Shown one piece after another: positions 1 to 8,793 of a stretch of 64,000 nucleotides of DNA (position 1 is the first letter of the stretch; the number at the start of each line of letters is the position of its first letter). Below the pieces are notes generated by a model that saw only the letters and a list, made by a program, of their open reading frames with translations, was not told the origin of the DNA and did not search any database. A program made the position numbers and the translations under genes. The stretch is from Bacteroidota bacterium (GTDB lineage Bacteria > Bacteroidota > Bacteroidia > UKL13-3), in NCBI GenBank assembly GCA_027491085.1, contig JAIXWW010000012.1:1-64000 (forward strand), written 5' to 3'.

Positions 1-1
1 A

Positions 2-84
2 CCACTAAATCCAAATTTCAATTTTTCTTTCGCACATCCCAACGCCACTCGGGCCGAAAAATTAAAATTTCGCGCATTTAGTGG
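2..84. repeat. Long imperfect inverted repeat
   Basis: The arms at about 2-27 and 56-84 are near reverse complements: both carry CCACTAAAT, then AAATTT, then AATTTTTC, with a few extra bases (GCGCG against CC) in one arm. The loop is GC-richer than its surroundings. The structure could be the end of a dispersed palindromic element or a remnant terminator cut by the window edge. No gene is visible in 1-498 apart from the end of the next one. Confidence 0.5.
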
Positions 85-146
85 ACATCCACCCACACCA
101 CTTTTTCCGCTCCTTTTTATTGAGTTGATTTGAAATCCACAACAAT

Positions 147-335
147 CGTCACTGCGAGGAACGAAGCAGTCTCAAGCGATAGGAGAAAAAGGTTAATTAG
201 GCTAATGGAGTTGATAAGTATTAAACAACTAAGTACTTCGAACTTTAAACTTCGAACAAATTAAGCACCAGCAACAAACGTCACTGCAAGGCATAGCCTG
301 TCCCGCCAAAGCGGGAAAGCAGTCTCAAGCGATAA
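147..335. repeat. Two copies of a dispersed Bacteroidota-type repeat
   Basis: Copy one (147-181) reads CGTCACTGCGAGGAACGAAG followed by CAGTCTCAAGCGATA. Copy two (279-335) has the same ends (CGTCACTGC and GCAGTCTCAAGCGATA), but the middle is replaced by a segment holding the hairpin CCCGCCAAAGCGGG. Repeats of the type GTCATTGCGAGGAACGAAGC are common between genes in many bacterial genomes. They do not encode protein. Function is unknown. Confidence 0.7.
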
Positions 336-467
336 GTGGAGTTTGATTAAGTTAATTAGTTTCCCAAAAGCTAATGGTGTGAGTGGTAAATACCAAAACA
401 TTCCTAAGTAACACTCCAGCGGTATTCTTATATCAAATAATTTCAGTTAATGGCATACAAAGCAAAA

Positions 468-491
468 AAAAGCTTCCAATTGGAAGCTTTT
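468..491 (-). terminator. Rho-independent terminator of the 229-aa gene
   Basis: A perfect 24-bp palindrome (half site AAAAGCTTCCAA) lies just past the stop of the leftward gene. Read on the minus strand it is followed by an uninterrupted T run (463-470 on the plus strand is A-rich), as expected of an intrinsic terminator. Confidence 0.8.
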
Positions 492-498
492 ATATTTA

Positions 499-1188
499 TT
501 ATTTCACTGGAGTTTCAGTTTTTTTCTTTTTGGCAGCTTTAGTATTAATAAACTGCGTATCGTAAAAGGTTTTAACTTTTTCGGTGTCGGTAATATTCAA
601 TTTAATCAATTCCAACAGTACCAAATGCATTTGAATAGACAAAGCATACCGGAAACTGCGGCCATCTTCGCTACCTTCCTTTACATCACCTTTTTGACCT
701 AGTTGTGATTGGCGCACACTTACAAAACTATCATGCAATGTAAGTGCCTTGGTTCTAAATGTTTTATCCAATTCATTATTGGCATTGCAAGCCTCACTTA
801 AGCGTTTCAAAATGGTTTCGGCATTGGTTTTATTGAGTGCTGCATATTCAGTTTTACCATTCGGAAACAAGGCATTGAATGCTTCCGGCTTTTTACGTTT
901 CCAACTAAATACTTCATCGTACAAATCATCCACAAATAAATCTACTTCTTGCAATACATCGTTAACCGACATTGTTTTGCCTTTTTTAGCCGTTTTCGAA
1001 GTTTCTTGCTTACTTAGCCAATCCCTAAAGTTTTGGTAAGGTACAGTTAATAAATTAATTAAATCAGTGTAAAGGCCATCTTTATTGGCAGCTTCCAAAA
1101 ATTTCAAGTGGCTTAATACTAATAATCCAAACTCTTCATTGGGTCTCCTTGAGTTGGCAAAGGGATTTTCTAATTGATTGTTTATCAT
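499..1188 (-). CDS. Hypothetical protein, 229 aa, Lys-rich C-tail
   Basis: Not assigned to a family with confidence. The product is predicted to be soluble and mostly alpha-helical: no signal peptide or membrane segment, and many Leu/Glu/Lys heptad-like stretches. It ends in a basic tail (AAKKKKTETPVK), which in Bacteroidota often marks nucleic-acid-associated or ribosome-associated proteins. That link is inference only. The ATG at 1188 is the natural start. A strong terminator follows the stop. The gene is monocistronic, flanked upstream by the 42-bp array and downstream by dispersed repeats. Codon use looks native. Confidence 0.75.
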   Translation of the reverse strand: MINNQLENPFANSRRPNEEFGLLVLSHLKFLEAANKDGLYTDLINLLTVPYQNFRDWLSKQETSKTAKKGKTMSVNDVLQEVDLFVDDLYDEVFSWKRKKPEAFNALFPNGKTEYAALNKTNAETILKRLSEACNANNELDKTFRTKALTLHDSFVSVRQSQLGQKGDVKEGSEDGRSFRYALSIQMHLVLLELIKLNITDTEKVKTFYDTQFINTKAAKKKKTETPVK

Positions 1189-1268
1189 ATTTTTTTGAAA
1201 TTGATTTCAACAATAAACGATAGCCCATTTTAATTAGTATGTAAAAAATAAAAAAAATTAGGATATAA

Positions 1269-1478
1269 CTCGCATCATGTTGCAACGAATAAAATAATGT
1301 TAATATATAGCTCGCATCGCAATGCAATGAATAAAACAACGTTGTTATATAACTCACATCGTAATGTAATGAATAAAATAACGTTATTATATAACTCGCA
1401 TCGTAATGCAATGGACAAAATAATGTTAATATATAATACACATCATGATGCAATGAATAAAATAACGTTTTGGCATGT
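1269..1478. repeat. 42-bp tandem array, five units, with dyads every 21 bp
   Basis: Units begin at 1269, 1311, 1353, 1395 and 1437, exactly 42 bp apart, with no spacers. Each unit has two dyad-symmetric centres: one of the type GCATCGTAATGC and one of the type TAACGTTA. The centres lie at 1277.5, 1298.5, 1319.5 and so on to 1466.5, a constant 21 bp, close to two turns of B-DNA. Substitutions between copies tend to be paired across the dyad: GCAT/ATGC becomes ACAT/ATGT, and CAACGTTG becomes TAACGTTA. Because 42 is divisible by three, both strands read open as 14-residue repeats, which is probably incidental. It could be an array of protein-binding sites or a structured DNA or RNA element. Confidence 0.85.
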
Positions 1479-1488
1479 ATATTTAAAC

Positions 1489-1522
1489 AAAAAATCCCAA
1501 AGCGAAGCAGTGGGATTTTTTT
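1489..1522 (+). terminator. Hairpin with T-tract after the 42-bp array
   Basis: The arms AAAAAATCCCA (1489-1499) and TGGGATTTTTT (1511-1521) enclose an 11-nt loop, and T's follow on the plus strand. It ends no recognised rightward gene. It lies between the tandem array and the STAND gene, so it could end a transcript that crosses the array. The hairpin is nearly symmetric and could also act on the other strand. Confidence 0.65.
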
Positions 1523-1556
1523 GTATTATTGTAACCCATAAATCTTAGTCTTATAA

Positions 1557-4500
1557 TTGACTACAAAAGTTGACATAAAAAAAATAATACGGTTTTCCAT
1601 TTCTAACCTTGGTGCAGAAAATGGAGCTTCTACTTTTGAGCATATTTGTAGGCATTTTGCAAATGCGCGCATTTGTAAAAACATTTTACCTTCCACTGGA
1701 CCAGTGCAAGCTGGAGGAGACCAAGGGAGAGATTTTGAAACATTTTTTACTTATATTAAAGAGACTACTGAAAATGAAACGAATTCAGCTACATTAACAA
1801 ATGAAACGATCGTTTTTGCTTGTTCTTTAGAAAAAAATCCGGGTAAAAAAAATGGTAAAATTATTAGTGATGTAAAATCAATCATTCATCAGGGTAAAAA
1901 ACCTAATAGAATTTATTTCTTTAGTGGAGAGGATATTCCAACTGCAAAAAGACATAGTATAATTAAACAAGTCGATGAACAATACTCTATACCGCTTGAG
2001 ATTATTGATGCAAACGCACTCTCGGAACAATTAGCTTGCGATGAATTATTATGGATTGCAAATAAATATCTAGATTTACCAAATACAATTATCCCAAAAG
2101 AGCAATTATCTAATACTTCGGAAGAATCAAATTATACTAAACTTAAAAAAAATTATCCTTTTACAAAGTTTTATATTAAACGCTATATAACCGATAGAAT
2201 ATATTTTGACGAATCGAGTAATTATTATGCCAATAAGATATTATCACCAGAAAATATTGCTAATAGTGAATACAGTTATAATGAACCTGAAACAAATGAA
2301 GGAACATTTATTGAACTAATTGAATTAGGAAAACAAAAGCACTTTGTTTTATTGTCCGTTGCTGGTTATGGTAAATCTAATGAACTTGAATATATAGCAC
2401 ATTATTTTAGTAATCCAGAAAAGGATTTTTATCCTATCAAAATTTCTTTAAATACAATTATTAATCAAAGTATTGAAGATTTCCTTTCAATTGAATGTAA
2501 TCAATGGGAAAAAATTCCTAAAGAAAATTTATTGATAATTTTAGATGGATTAGATGAAGTAAACGCTACAATAATATTTGATGTATTTAAGAGAATTCAA
2601 AATTTTGGAACTAAACACCAAGAATCAACAATAATAGTTTCATGCAGAAATAACTTTTACACTCCAGGAACAGATACGGAAAATGGGTCAATTAAAGGCT
2701 TCAAAAGTGTTTATCTCAATGATATTAATTATTACAATATTGTTAAATATGTCAAAGAAAATTTGAATAATGATTATCTGAATTTTTTTGAGGAGGTAAC
2801 TAAAAAGAAGAAGGCTGATTTACTGAAAAATCCTTTCTATTTGATAAATTTGGTAAAATATTTTAGTAAAAACAATTTACTTCCAAGTTCTTCGAGTGAT
2901 GTACTTAAATTTATAATTGAACTAAAAGTAGCTAGAGATAAAAAACATTTTGAAAAAACGATTCCTCTATTCGATTTAGCTCAAACTGATATTTTTAAAG
3001 TTGCAGAAAAAATTGCCATTTTCAATCAATGTGTAGGTAAAAACTATACTACTGAAGAAGAGTTATCAAAGATTGAAAATGATACAAATATACTTAGGTT
3101 TTTAAATCATTCATTTATTGTTACAAAAGACCTAGAAAACTCAAATAGAAGACAATTTGAACATAACAATTTTCAAGAGTATTTGGCTGCCAAATATTTA
3201 TCAAGACTAAAGCTTGAAGAAATTAAGCAGTTTATAACCTTTAAACCTGACTATAAAAAAATAAAACCTTATTGGCTTAATACGTTAACACATTTATTAA
3301 ATATTTTAGAGAATGATAAAATCAAATTTCTAGCACTTTTAAAGTGGCTTTTAGAGATTGACTCTAAAGTCCTTATATTACTAGAGGTAGAAAGTATTAA
3401 TAGTAATATTAGAGAGCAAATTTTTATAACAATACTCAACAGTTCAATTGAGAAGCGGTTGAGTTTGTATGGAGAAGATTTTAGTTTTGAGGAGTTAATG
3501 CGTTTTTCTGGAGGATCTAAGTTAATTGTCGACTTTTTATTAGAAAAAACAAAAACTGTAAAATACAAAAACAATTTAATTGATTGTATTGAACTGATTG
3601 CCAATATTAAGAATCCATTTGATTATGAAGAAAAAATAATTGAATTATTTATTCAAATACTTAAAAGAGAAGATCATTATGATATAGTTTATCACACCTT
3701 AAATACAATTGCAAAATTAAGCCTATATAATGATGTTAAATTTATAAATCAAATAATTGATCAATACAGCAAATCAAAAAGTTCTCATAAAAGAAGTGGT
3801 CTTTTTGAATTAATACTAAAAGCCCCAAATTCGGAAGAATTAACACTTCGGTTTATTCGATTAACAAACATATTATATAAAGAAAGTGAAGTATATGTTA
3901 ATGAATCAACTGAAAAAGTTCATGACCAAGAACCTCAAATTTATAACGAAAATGAGAAACTCAATAAATGTTTTAGAAAAATAATTTCGAAAGAAGGACT
4001 GATAGAATTAGTAACTTATTTTACTAAAAATAGAACGCAATTTCGATTTGAAAAATTGGATAAAACACCTGAAATAATCATTGAAAATTTAATTGAAATA
4101 GGAAATGATGAAGAAATATTTGGGATAGTAGTGGATTGGTTTAAACTAATAGCAAGGGGTCACGAAAATGTCGCTACTTCATTGTTAAAAACATATTTTA
4201 CAAGAACAAATACCACAATGAAGGCATTTAAACTTTTATTGAGTGATGATTCAGACAATAAAAATGGTGTTTGGTCTTCTTGTTATTTAGTTGATAAAGA
4301 TGCTATAGACTTGATAATATCTAGTTATAAACTAAATAAGATTCAAGACGATACAATGTACACTTTAAGGGCTGGTATTGGATTATACAATAAAGAGATG
4401 TTTGAAATTTTTTATTCAGAAATAAACAAAGCACTTAATGACAGATTCATTTACCCGCCACAAAGAGATTACGAAAAAGAAAGAATTGACAGAATAAAGG

Positions 4501-5837
4501 AAGATATTTTTCTTCTTTTTAATAAAAAAGAATTTGAAAGAAAAGCCGATGAATTATTTGCAAAACATGGTAAACAGTTAAATAAAGACATGCTTTGGGA
4601 AATAAAAAAATCAAAACAAAATGAGGAAGAACTTGAAGAAAATATCGTTATAAACACTTTCAGACAAATAGCAGATGAACATTTTGTAACGAAAGACTTA
4701 TTAGAATTTTATGTTTTGAATGAAAATAGTTGGATTTGGTTTAAATTGGAAAAAACATATGCCTTCATAACGGACAAAAACAACAATTTTCTTCTGGCTG
4801 AGCATATTGAATGGGTGAAAAACTGGTGTTATGAAAATATTCACAAGGCGGATTTTATTAATTCAGTAGTATACCATGATAATGGTAGTTATACATTTCA
4901 ATATATGGAATGGTATTTATTTAATTTCTATTTTTGCCTTGAAATAGATTTTCCAAAGCAAAAAATGATTGACATGTTAAGTTATGGGAGGTTCAATGAA
5001 CTTATAACAGGCGCAATAGATAAAGAATCAAAGCTATTTAAGCAATTATCGAATGAGGATGTAAAACGAAAAGTAATTTCTTATTTTAAAAATAAGAATA
5101 AAAATTTGCATTTATTACGAGGATATATTAAATTAATAGAAGTGTATAGTTTTGAAGAGGGAAAAGTGTTTTTGATTGATGAAATCAAAAATAATAATTT
5201 AGATGAGTGGGATAAAATAAATGCTTTAAAAGTTTATCTTAAGATTGGAGGAGCCGCGAACCACTTAATTCCTTTAGTAAACAATTTGAATTTTAAAGAG
5301 GAATGGAATTGGACATTATTAGAAATATTATCAAAGATAAAATCAGTAAAAGCACTTGATAAACTCAGAGAAGAAACTAATTTAAATGAAGAAAATTGGA
5401 TTCAAATTTCTAAAGCATTATTGAAATTTAAAGATAAACTAGGTTTAAAAATTGTATATAACAGATTATTGAATAAAAATTCTCTTCCATATGATTATAG
5501 TTTACCAATAGATGATATTGTAAAGATAAATTATACAGAAACATCGGAATTTTTATATGGCATACTTAAATTTGTTTATACCAAAAACTATAAATTCGGT
5601 AAATTCCACAGAATTGATGAACAGGTTTTCAGATGTTTTGAAGCGTATATAAATTCGAATGACGAACTCTTCCATCTAATAAATAATAAAATATCTCTTG
5701 AAATACTGCCAAATGCTGTAGAAGATGAAAAGAAAGGAAATCTAAATTTTTATTTACTTAGACTAGAAAAGTCATATTATACCAATAAAAAAGACTACAC
5801 AAATGTTGATGAAATTATTGAACTAATAATTAAATAA
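1557..5837 (+). CDS. STAND/NACHT ATPase with N-terminal PD-(D/E)XK-like nuclease (Avs/bNACHT-like)
   Basis: Predicted anti-phage signalling ATPase of 1426 aa. Residues 1-175 look like a restriction-type nuclease, with GGDQGRDFE at 53-61 as the Asp-bearing motif and FACSLEK at 87-93 as a candidate ExK-like motif. The ATPase follows: a Walker-A-like SVAGYGKS (267-274), a NACHT-type Walker B LDGLDE (329-334), a sensor-like SCRNNF (362-367), and the helical motif FEHNNFQEYLAAKYL near 533. The remaining roughly 870 residues are helix-rich and presumably form the sensor. This order (effector, STAND ATPase, long sensor) is that of Avs and bacterial NACHT defence proteins; the function here is inferred. 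The start is TTG at 1557: an in-frame TAA lies directly upstream and no ATG occurs in the nuclease domain. A CoiA-like nuclease gene follows after 57 bp. Confidence 0.85.
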   Translation: MTTKVDIKKIIRFSISNLGAENGASTFEHICRHFANARICKNILPSTGPVQAGGDQGRDFETFFTYIKETTENETNSATLTNETIVFACSLEKNPGKKNGKIISDVKSIIHQGKKPNRIYFFSGEDIPTAKRHSIIKQVDEQYSIPLEIIDANALSEQLACDELLWIANKYLDLPNTIIPKEQLSNTSEESNYTKLKKNYPFTKFYIKRYITDRIYFDESSNYYANKILSPENIANSEYSYNEPETNEGTFIELIELGKQKHFVLLSVAGYGKSNELEYIAHYFSNPEKDFYPIKISLNTIINQSIEDFLSIECNQWEKIPKENLLIILDGLDEVNATIIFDVFKRIQNFGTKHQESTIIVSCRNNFYTPGTDTENGSIKGFKSVYLNDINYYNIVKYVKENLNNDYLNFFEEVTKKKKADLLKNPFYLINLVKYFSKNNLLPSSSSDVLKFIIELKVARDKKHFEKTIPLFDLAQTDIFKVAEKIAIFNQCVGKNYTTEEELSKIENDTNILRFLNHSFIVTKDLENSNRRQFEHNNFQEYLAAKYLSRLKLEEIKQFITFKPDYKKIKPYWLNTLTHLLNILENDKIKFLALLKWLLEIDSKVLILLEVESINSNIREQIFITILNSSIEKRLSLYGEDFSFEELMRFSGGSKLIVDFLLEKTKTVKYKNNLIDCIELIANIKNPFDYEEKIIELFIQILKREDHYDIVYHTLNTIAKLSLYNDVKFINQIIDQYSKSKSSHKRSGLFELILKAPNSEELTLRFIRLTNILYKESEVYVNESTEKVHDQEPQIYNENEKLNKCFRKIISKEGLIELVTYFTKNRTQFRFEKLDKTPEIIIENLIEIGNDEEIFGIVVDWFKLIARGHENVATSLLKTYFTRTNTTMKAFKLLLSDDSDNKNGVWSSCYLVDKDAIDLIISSYKLNKIQDDTMYTLRAGIGLYNKEMFEIFYSEINKALNDRFIYPPQRDYEKERIDRIKEDIFLLFNKKEFERKADELFAKHGKQLNKDMLWEIKKSKQNEEELEENIVINTFRQIADEHFVTKDLLEFYVLNENSWIWFKLEKTYAFITDKNNNFLLAEHIEWVKNWCYENIHKADFINSVVYHDNGSYTFQYMEWYLFNFYFCLEIDFPKQKMIDMLSYGRFNELITGAIDKESKLFKQLSNEDVKRKVISYFKNKNKNLHLLRGYIKLIEVYSFEEGKVFLIDEIKNNNLDEWDKINALKVYLKIGGAANHLIPLVNNLNFKEEWNWTLLEILSKIKSVKALDKLREETNLNEENWIQISKALLKFKDKLGLKIVYNRLLNKNSLPYDYSLPIDDIVKINYTETSEFLYGILKFVYTKNYKFGKFHRIDEQVFRCFEAYINSNDELFHLINNKISLEILPNAVEDEKKGNLNFYLLRLEKSYYTNKKDYTNVDEIIELIIK

Positions 5838-5894
5838 ATTTTATATACATTGCAGAAAACAAATCTAATTACTTAAATACTTAAATAAGTTCGA

Positions 5895-6818
5895 ATGGAA
5901 TTTGGACTCGATGTAAATACAAGAACAAGGGTAAGACCAAGTCGCCAACAACGGGCCATTTGTCAATGTTGTGAAGAAGAATTAATTGCTAAATGTGGCA
6001 ATTTCAGAGTACATCATTGGGCACATAAAAATTCTCATTGTGATAGTTGGTGGGAGCCTGAAACTGAATGGCATAGGAACTGGAAAAATAAGTTTCCTGC
6101 GGAATGGCGCGAGTCAATAAAGTATGATACCATTAGTAACGAAAAACACATTGCTGATATTTATAATCCAAATAACGACTTAGTTATTGAATTCCAAAAT
6201 TCACCTATTTCTCTTGATGAACTTCGTTCAAGAGAATCGTTTTATAATAAATTGATTTGGGTAGTGAATGCTGAAAATGCAGTTATAAAAACTACTTCCA
6301 TTCAATCAATAAGCGAGGAAGCTAATACAATGCTAGAAGAAATTTTAAATGAAACAATGAATGATTTTATCAAAATACCTTCTGAAATTGTTTCACTTCT
6401 AAATAACCAAAAAGATAAAATCTTAAGCGAAATGAAAGAGGGTTTTTACAAACAAGAACTCAAAGAACTTAAATATCATTTCAATACTCAATTTGATATA
6501 GTGGCACAAAAAATACAAGAAGGTAAAATCATACATATTGTTGGAGAAGCACCAACTAAAGTTAAAGAAAATTTATTTAGACCAATTGTTAATAAGGCAG
6601 TTCAATATATAGATAATTTTATCAATAAAAATGAATATCTTGATCAAAATAACCAATACTTAAACTACGAATGGAAAAGAAGAAAAAAGGTTTGGAACTA
6701 TTCTAAAAAGCCCGTTTTTTTAGATACAGGAGAGGAACTTCTTTGGCTACAATCAGATACAATATTAAAAAAAACTCCATATTCGAAATTCCTAACTAAA
6801 TACAGTATTAATATTTAA
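5895..6818 (+). CDS. CoiA-like nuclease-domain protein
   Basis: 307 aa resembling the competence protein CoiA family. The N-terminus holds a Cys/His cluster (C23, C25, C26, C34, H40, H41, H44, C49) that may bind zinc. A nuclease-like core follows: ETEWHRNWK (57-64), HIADIY (85-90) and VIEFQNS (97-103), which supply Asp88 and Glu99-x-Gln101 in the style of a PD-(D/E)XK fold, then RSRESFY (111-117). The C-terminal half is helical and unrecognised. CoiA proteins are linked to DNA processing in transformation, but here the gene sits 57 bp after the STAND ATPase on the same strand, so a joint defence role is plausible. Its stop lies 8 bp from the stop of the convergent operon. Confidence 0.75.
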   Translation: MEFGLDVNTRTRVRPSRQQRAICQCCEEELIAKCGNFRVHHWAHKNSHCDSWWEPETEWHRNWKNKFPAEWRESIKYDTISNEKHIADIYNPNNDLVIEFQNSPISLDELRSRESFYNKLIWVVNAENAVIKTTSIQSISEEANTMLEEILNETMNDFIKIPSEIVSLLNNQKDKILSEMKEGFYKQELKELKYHFNTQFDIVAQKIQEGKIIHIVGEAPTKVKENLFRPIVNKAVQYIDNFINKNEYLDQNNQYLNYEWKRRKKVWNYSKKPVFLDTGEELLWLQSDTILKKTPYSKFLTKYSINI

Positions 6819-6826
6819 TATCATCA

Positions 6827-7693
6827 TCAATACTTCTGTTTTTCAGGAATAACTCCTCTTACTCCACCTCTTGGTTCTGTTACATCACCTTTGTATCTTG
6901 GAATTAAATGGATGTGAACATGAGGAACGGTTTGTCCTGCTGCTTCATTTATATTTATTCCAATATTGAATCCATCAGGATTAAATTGTTTTGTCAAAAT
7001 TTCTTTTGCTTTGTTGAGCATGTACCAACAAGCAGCTTGTTCTTTAAACGAAAGTTCAAAATAATCCGAGCAATGTTTTTTGGGAATAATTAATGCATGA
7101 CCATTATTAACAGGAAATTTATCGAATATGGCATAAGCGGTTGCCGATTCTAATATCAATTCTCTTTCAGCATCAGGATTGCAAAAAGGGCAATCAAGAT
7201 GATTTATTTTGCTTATTTGATTGAAATGCTGGTATTCATATATTTCACAATTTTCGTTTTTGAAAATTGATTGGTAATTCAAAACTACATTGCATTGATA
7301 AGTTGGTTTTTGATGTATTTTGTGGGTTCTGAAACCTTCGTATTGCAAATCTCTTCTTACTGCAAAATATGCTTTTCCAGTTGGCTTTAAGAGTTGTGAT
7401 ATTTCCATCAATACATTTGCCTGCTCTTCTTGCATCAATACATTTAGGACATAAAAACAAATGATGGTGTCAAACTTTTCTGTTGGATAATTAGGGAAAT
7501 AATGTTTGTCGTAGCCAACCACATTTATTCCTTTTGAATTTAATAACTCTACATCTTTACCAAAGCCACAACCAAAATCTAACACATTGCCTACCAATAA
7601 ACTTTTGTTCAATAAAAGTTTTGCAGGAAAAGAAAGCGTTTCTCTTTCTTTTGCCGTTAAATGATTGTATTGATTTAACTTTAGATTTTCCAT
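6827..7693 (-). CDS. Fusion of class I SAM methyltransferase and HIT hydrolase
   Basis: 288 aa with two domains. Residues 1-165 form a small-molecule-type methyltransferase with SAM motif I VLDFGCGFGK (37-46) and a ribose-binding acidic residue in GYDKH (about 62). There is no NPPY/DPPY motif, so it is not a typical DNA amino-methyltransferase. Residues 166-288 form a HIT domain: CPFC (168-171), GHALIIPKKH (198-207) and the histidine triad HVHIHLIPR (258-266). HIT enzymes hydrolyse or transfer nucleotidyl groups. The start codon lies inside the end of the HNH gene (13-bp overlap in another frame), which indicates translational coupling. The fusion suggests a nucleotide-linked substrate that is methylated or cleared; the substrate is unknown. 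Confidence 0.88.
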   Translation of the reverse strand: MENLKLNQYNHLTAKERETLSFPAKLLLNKSLLVGNVLDFGCGFGKDVELLNSKGINVVGYDKHYFPNYPTEKFDTIICFYVLNVLMQEEQANVLMEISQLLKPTGKAYFAVRRDLQYEGFRTHKIHQKPTYQCNVVLNYQSIFKNENCEIYEYQHFNQISKINHLDCPFCNPDAERELILESATAYAIFDKFPVNNGHALIIPKKHCSDYFELSFKEQAACWYMLNKAKEILTKQFNPDGFNIGININEAAGQTVPHVHIHLIPRYKGDVTEPRGGVRGVIPEKQKY

Positions 7694-8793
7694 TCTTGAT
7701 AACCACGATTAGCAATTAAATAATCACAACTGCTTTTTAGTTGTTTTATTGCAGCATGCTGCCAATCTGAATTTAAATTATTTCCTAAAAGTGCAACTCT
7801 TATTTCTTTTTGAAATCTTTGAGATTGATATTCATTTATCAAATCCCAATAATGAATAATTTCTGCTTTTCTACTTTCAATAAAAGCAGAAGAAGGAATT
7901 TTATCTCGTTTCTGATTATTGGTTTTTGGTCTTGATGGAAGCAGATTCCACAAGTCATTGTTTTTCCAAACGGCAAAAGGAATAACATGGTCAACATCAT
8001 AACTTGTAATTTTTTCTCCAGTCCAAACACATTCAACAAATTTTTGCTTTGCTAAAATATCTTCATAGAATTTTTTTGAAGCTTTTATTTCTCTTTCAGT
8101 AATTGGGCTTTTCAAAACTTCATTCACCACTTTTTCAATTGATAATTTTTTATCAGAAGCATTTACAGAAAACTCTGCCCACTTAAAAAGAATAGCATCT
8201 TGTCCATTTATAAAACTGCCTAAAACTTTAAAAGCCTCGTAATAATCAAAGGGAATTGAAAACGAACCAGAGGTATTTATTAAAAACTCTAAATCAATTT
8301 CAGTTGTATTTCTTTTTGCATTACCTGATTCAAATTGAAATATTGAATAGTAATCATTGCTGATAGAACGACCAATATATTTCATTGGCATGGTGGTAAT
8401 TGTTACTTTTAATTTTTTTGCTAGTGCAAAAAAGTCTGCTTGAAGATTTTTAGGAATTCCTTTGTTTTTTAAATCATTATAAAAAGCTGACAAACCGCCA
8501 ATGGTTTGGTATTCAGTAATAATTTTCTTTAATTGAGTTTCGAAAGCAAGATTAGTTTCTCCATTGATTTGAGGTATGTTGATAGATGATTCCAATATTG
8601 GATAGTAATACATCAACCATTTTTCAATTAGCAAACCTATTGGAAAATGAACTCTATCATTTGAAATGGTAATGTATGGAGAATTATCTTGAATAATATC
8701 AATTACGCCTCGCAAAAGAGCAAACTTATAAGTTGTTGCCTTACTATCTCTTTCAATAATTTTACTGATATTTTGGAAAACTTCGTATTGCAT
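7681..8793 (-). CDS. HNH endonuclease-domain protein
   Basis: 370 aa. The C-terminal HNH module is clear: CVWTGEKI (255-262), the catalytic pair in DVDHVIP (266-272), Asn283 in DLWNLLP, and the NNQK segment at 292-295. Only one Cys of the usual zinc pairs is present, so the fold is probably zinc-free. The N-terminal 240 residues are helical and not recognised; they may sense or bind the target. The downstream methyltransferase-HIT gene overlaps its 3' end by 13 bp. A short open stretch without a start codon overlaps its 5' end. The convergent STAND/CoiA pair and the flanking repeats support an accessory, probably defensive, role. Confidence 0.85.
   Translation of the reverse strand: MQYEVFQNISKIIERDSKATTYKFALLRGVIDIIQDNSPYITISNDRVHFPIGLLIEKWLMYYYPILESSINIPQINGETNLAFETQLKKIITEYQTIGGLSAFYNDLKNKGIPKNLQADFFALAKKLKVTITTMPMKYIGRSISNDYYSIFQFESGNAKRNTTEIDLEFLINTSGSFSIPFDYYEAFKVLGSFINGQDAILFKWAEFSVNASDKKLSIEKVVNEVLKSPITEREIKASKKFYEDILAKQKFVECVWTGEKITSYDVDHVIPFAVWKNNDLWNLLPSRPKTNNQKRDKIPSSAFIESRKAEIIHYWDLINEYQSQRFQKEIRVALLGNNLNSDWQHAAIKQLKSSCDYLIANRGYQEWKI

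Noticed and set aside
1269..1478. CRISPR array
   Set aside because: Units are contiguous with no variable spacers, and no cas gene is present.
1136..1548. Open frames on both strands across the 42-bp array as repeat proteins
   Set aside because: The repeat length is a multiple of three, so open frames on both strands are expected. The plus-strand frame runs through the terminator hairpin, and the minus-strand frame overlaps the start of the 229-aa gene.
6827..8793. Classical restriction-modification system
   Set aside because: The methyltransferase domain has no DNA amino- or cytosine-methyltransferase motifs and is fused to a HIT hydrolase.
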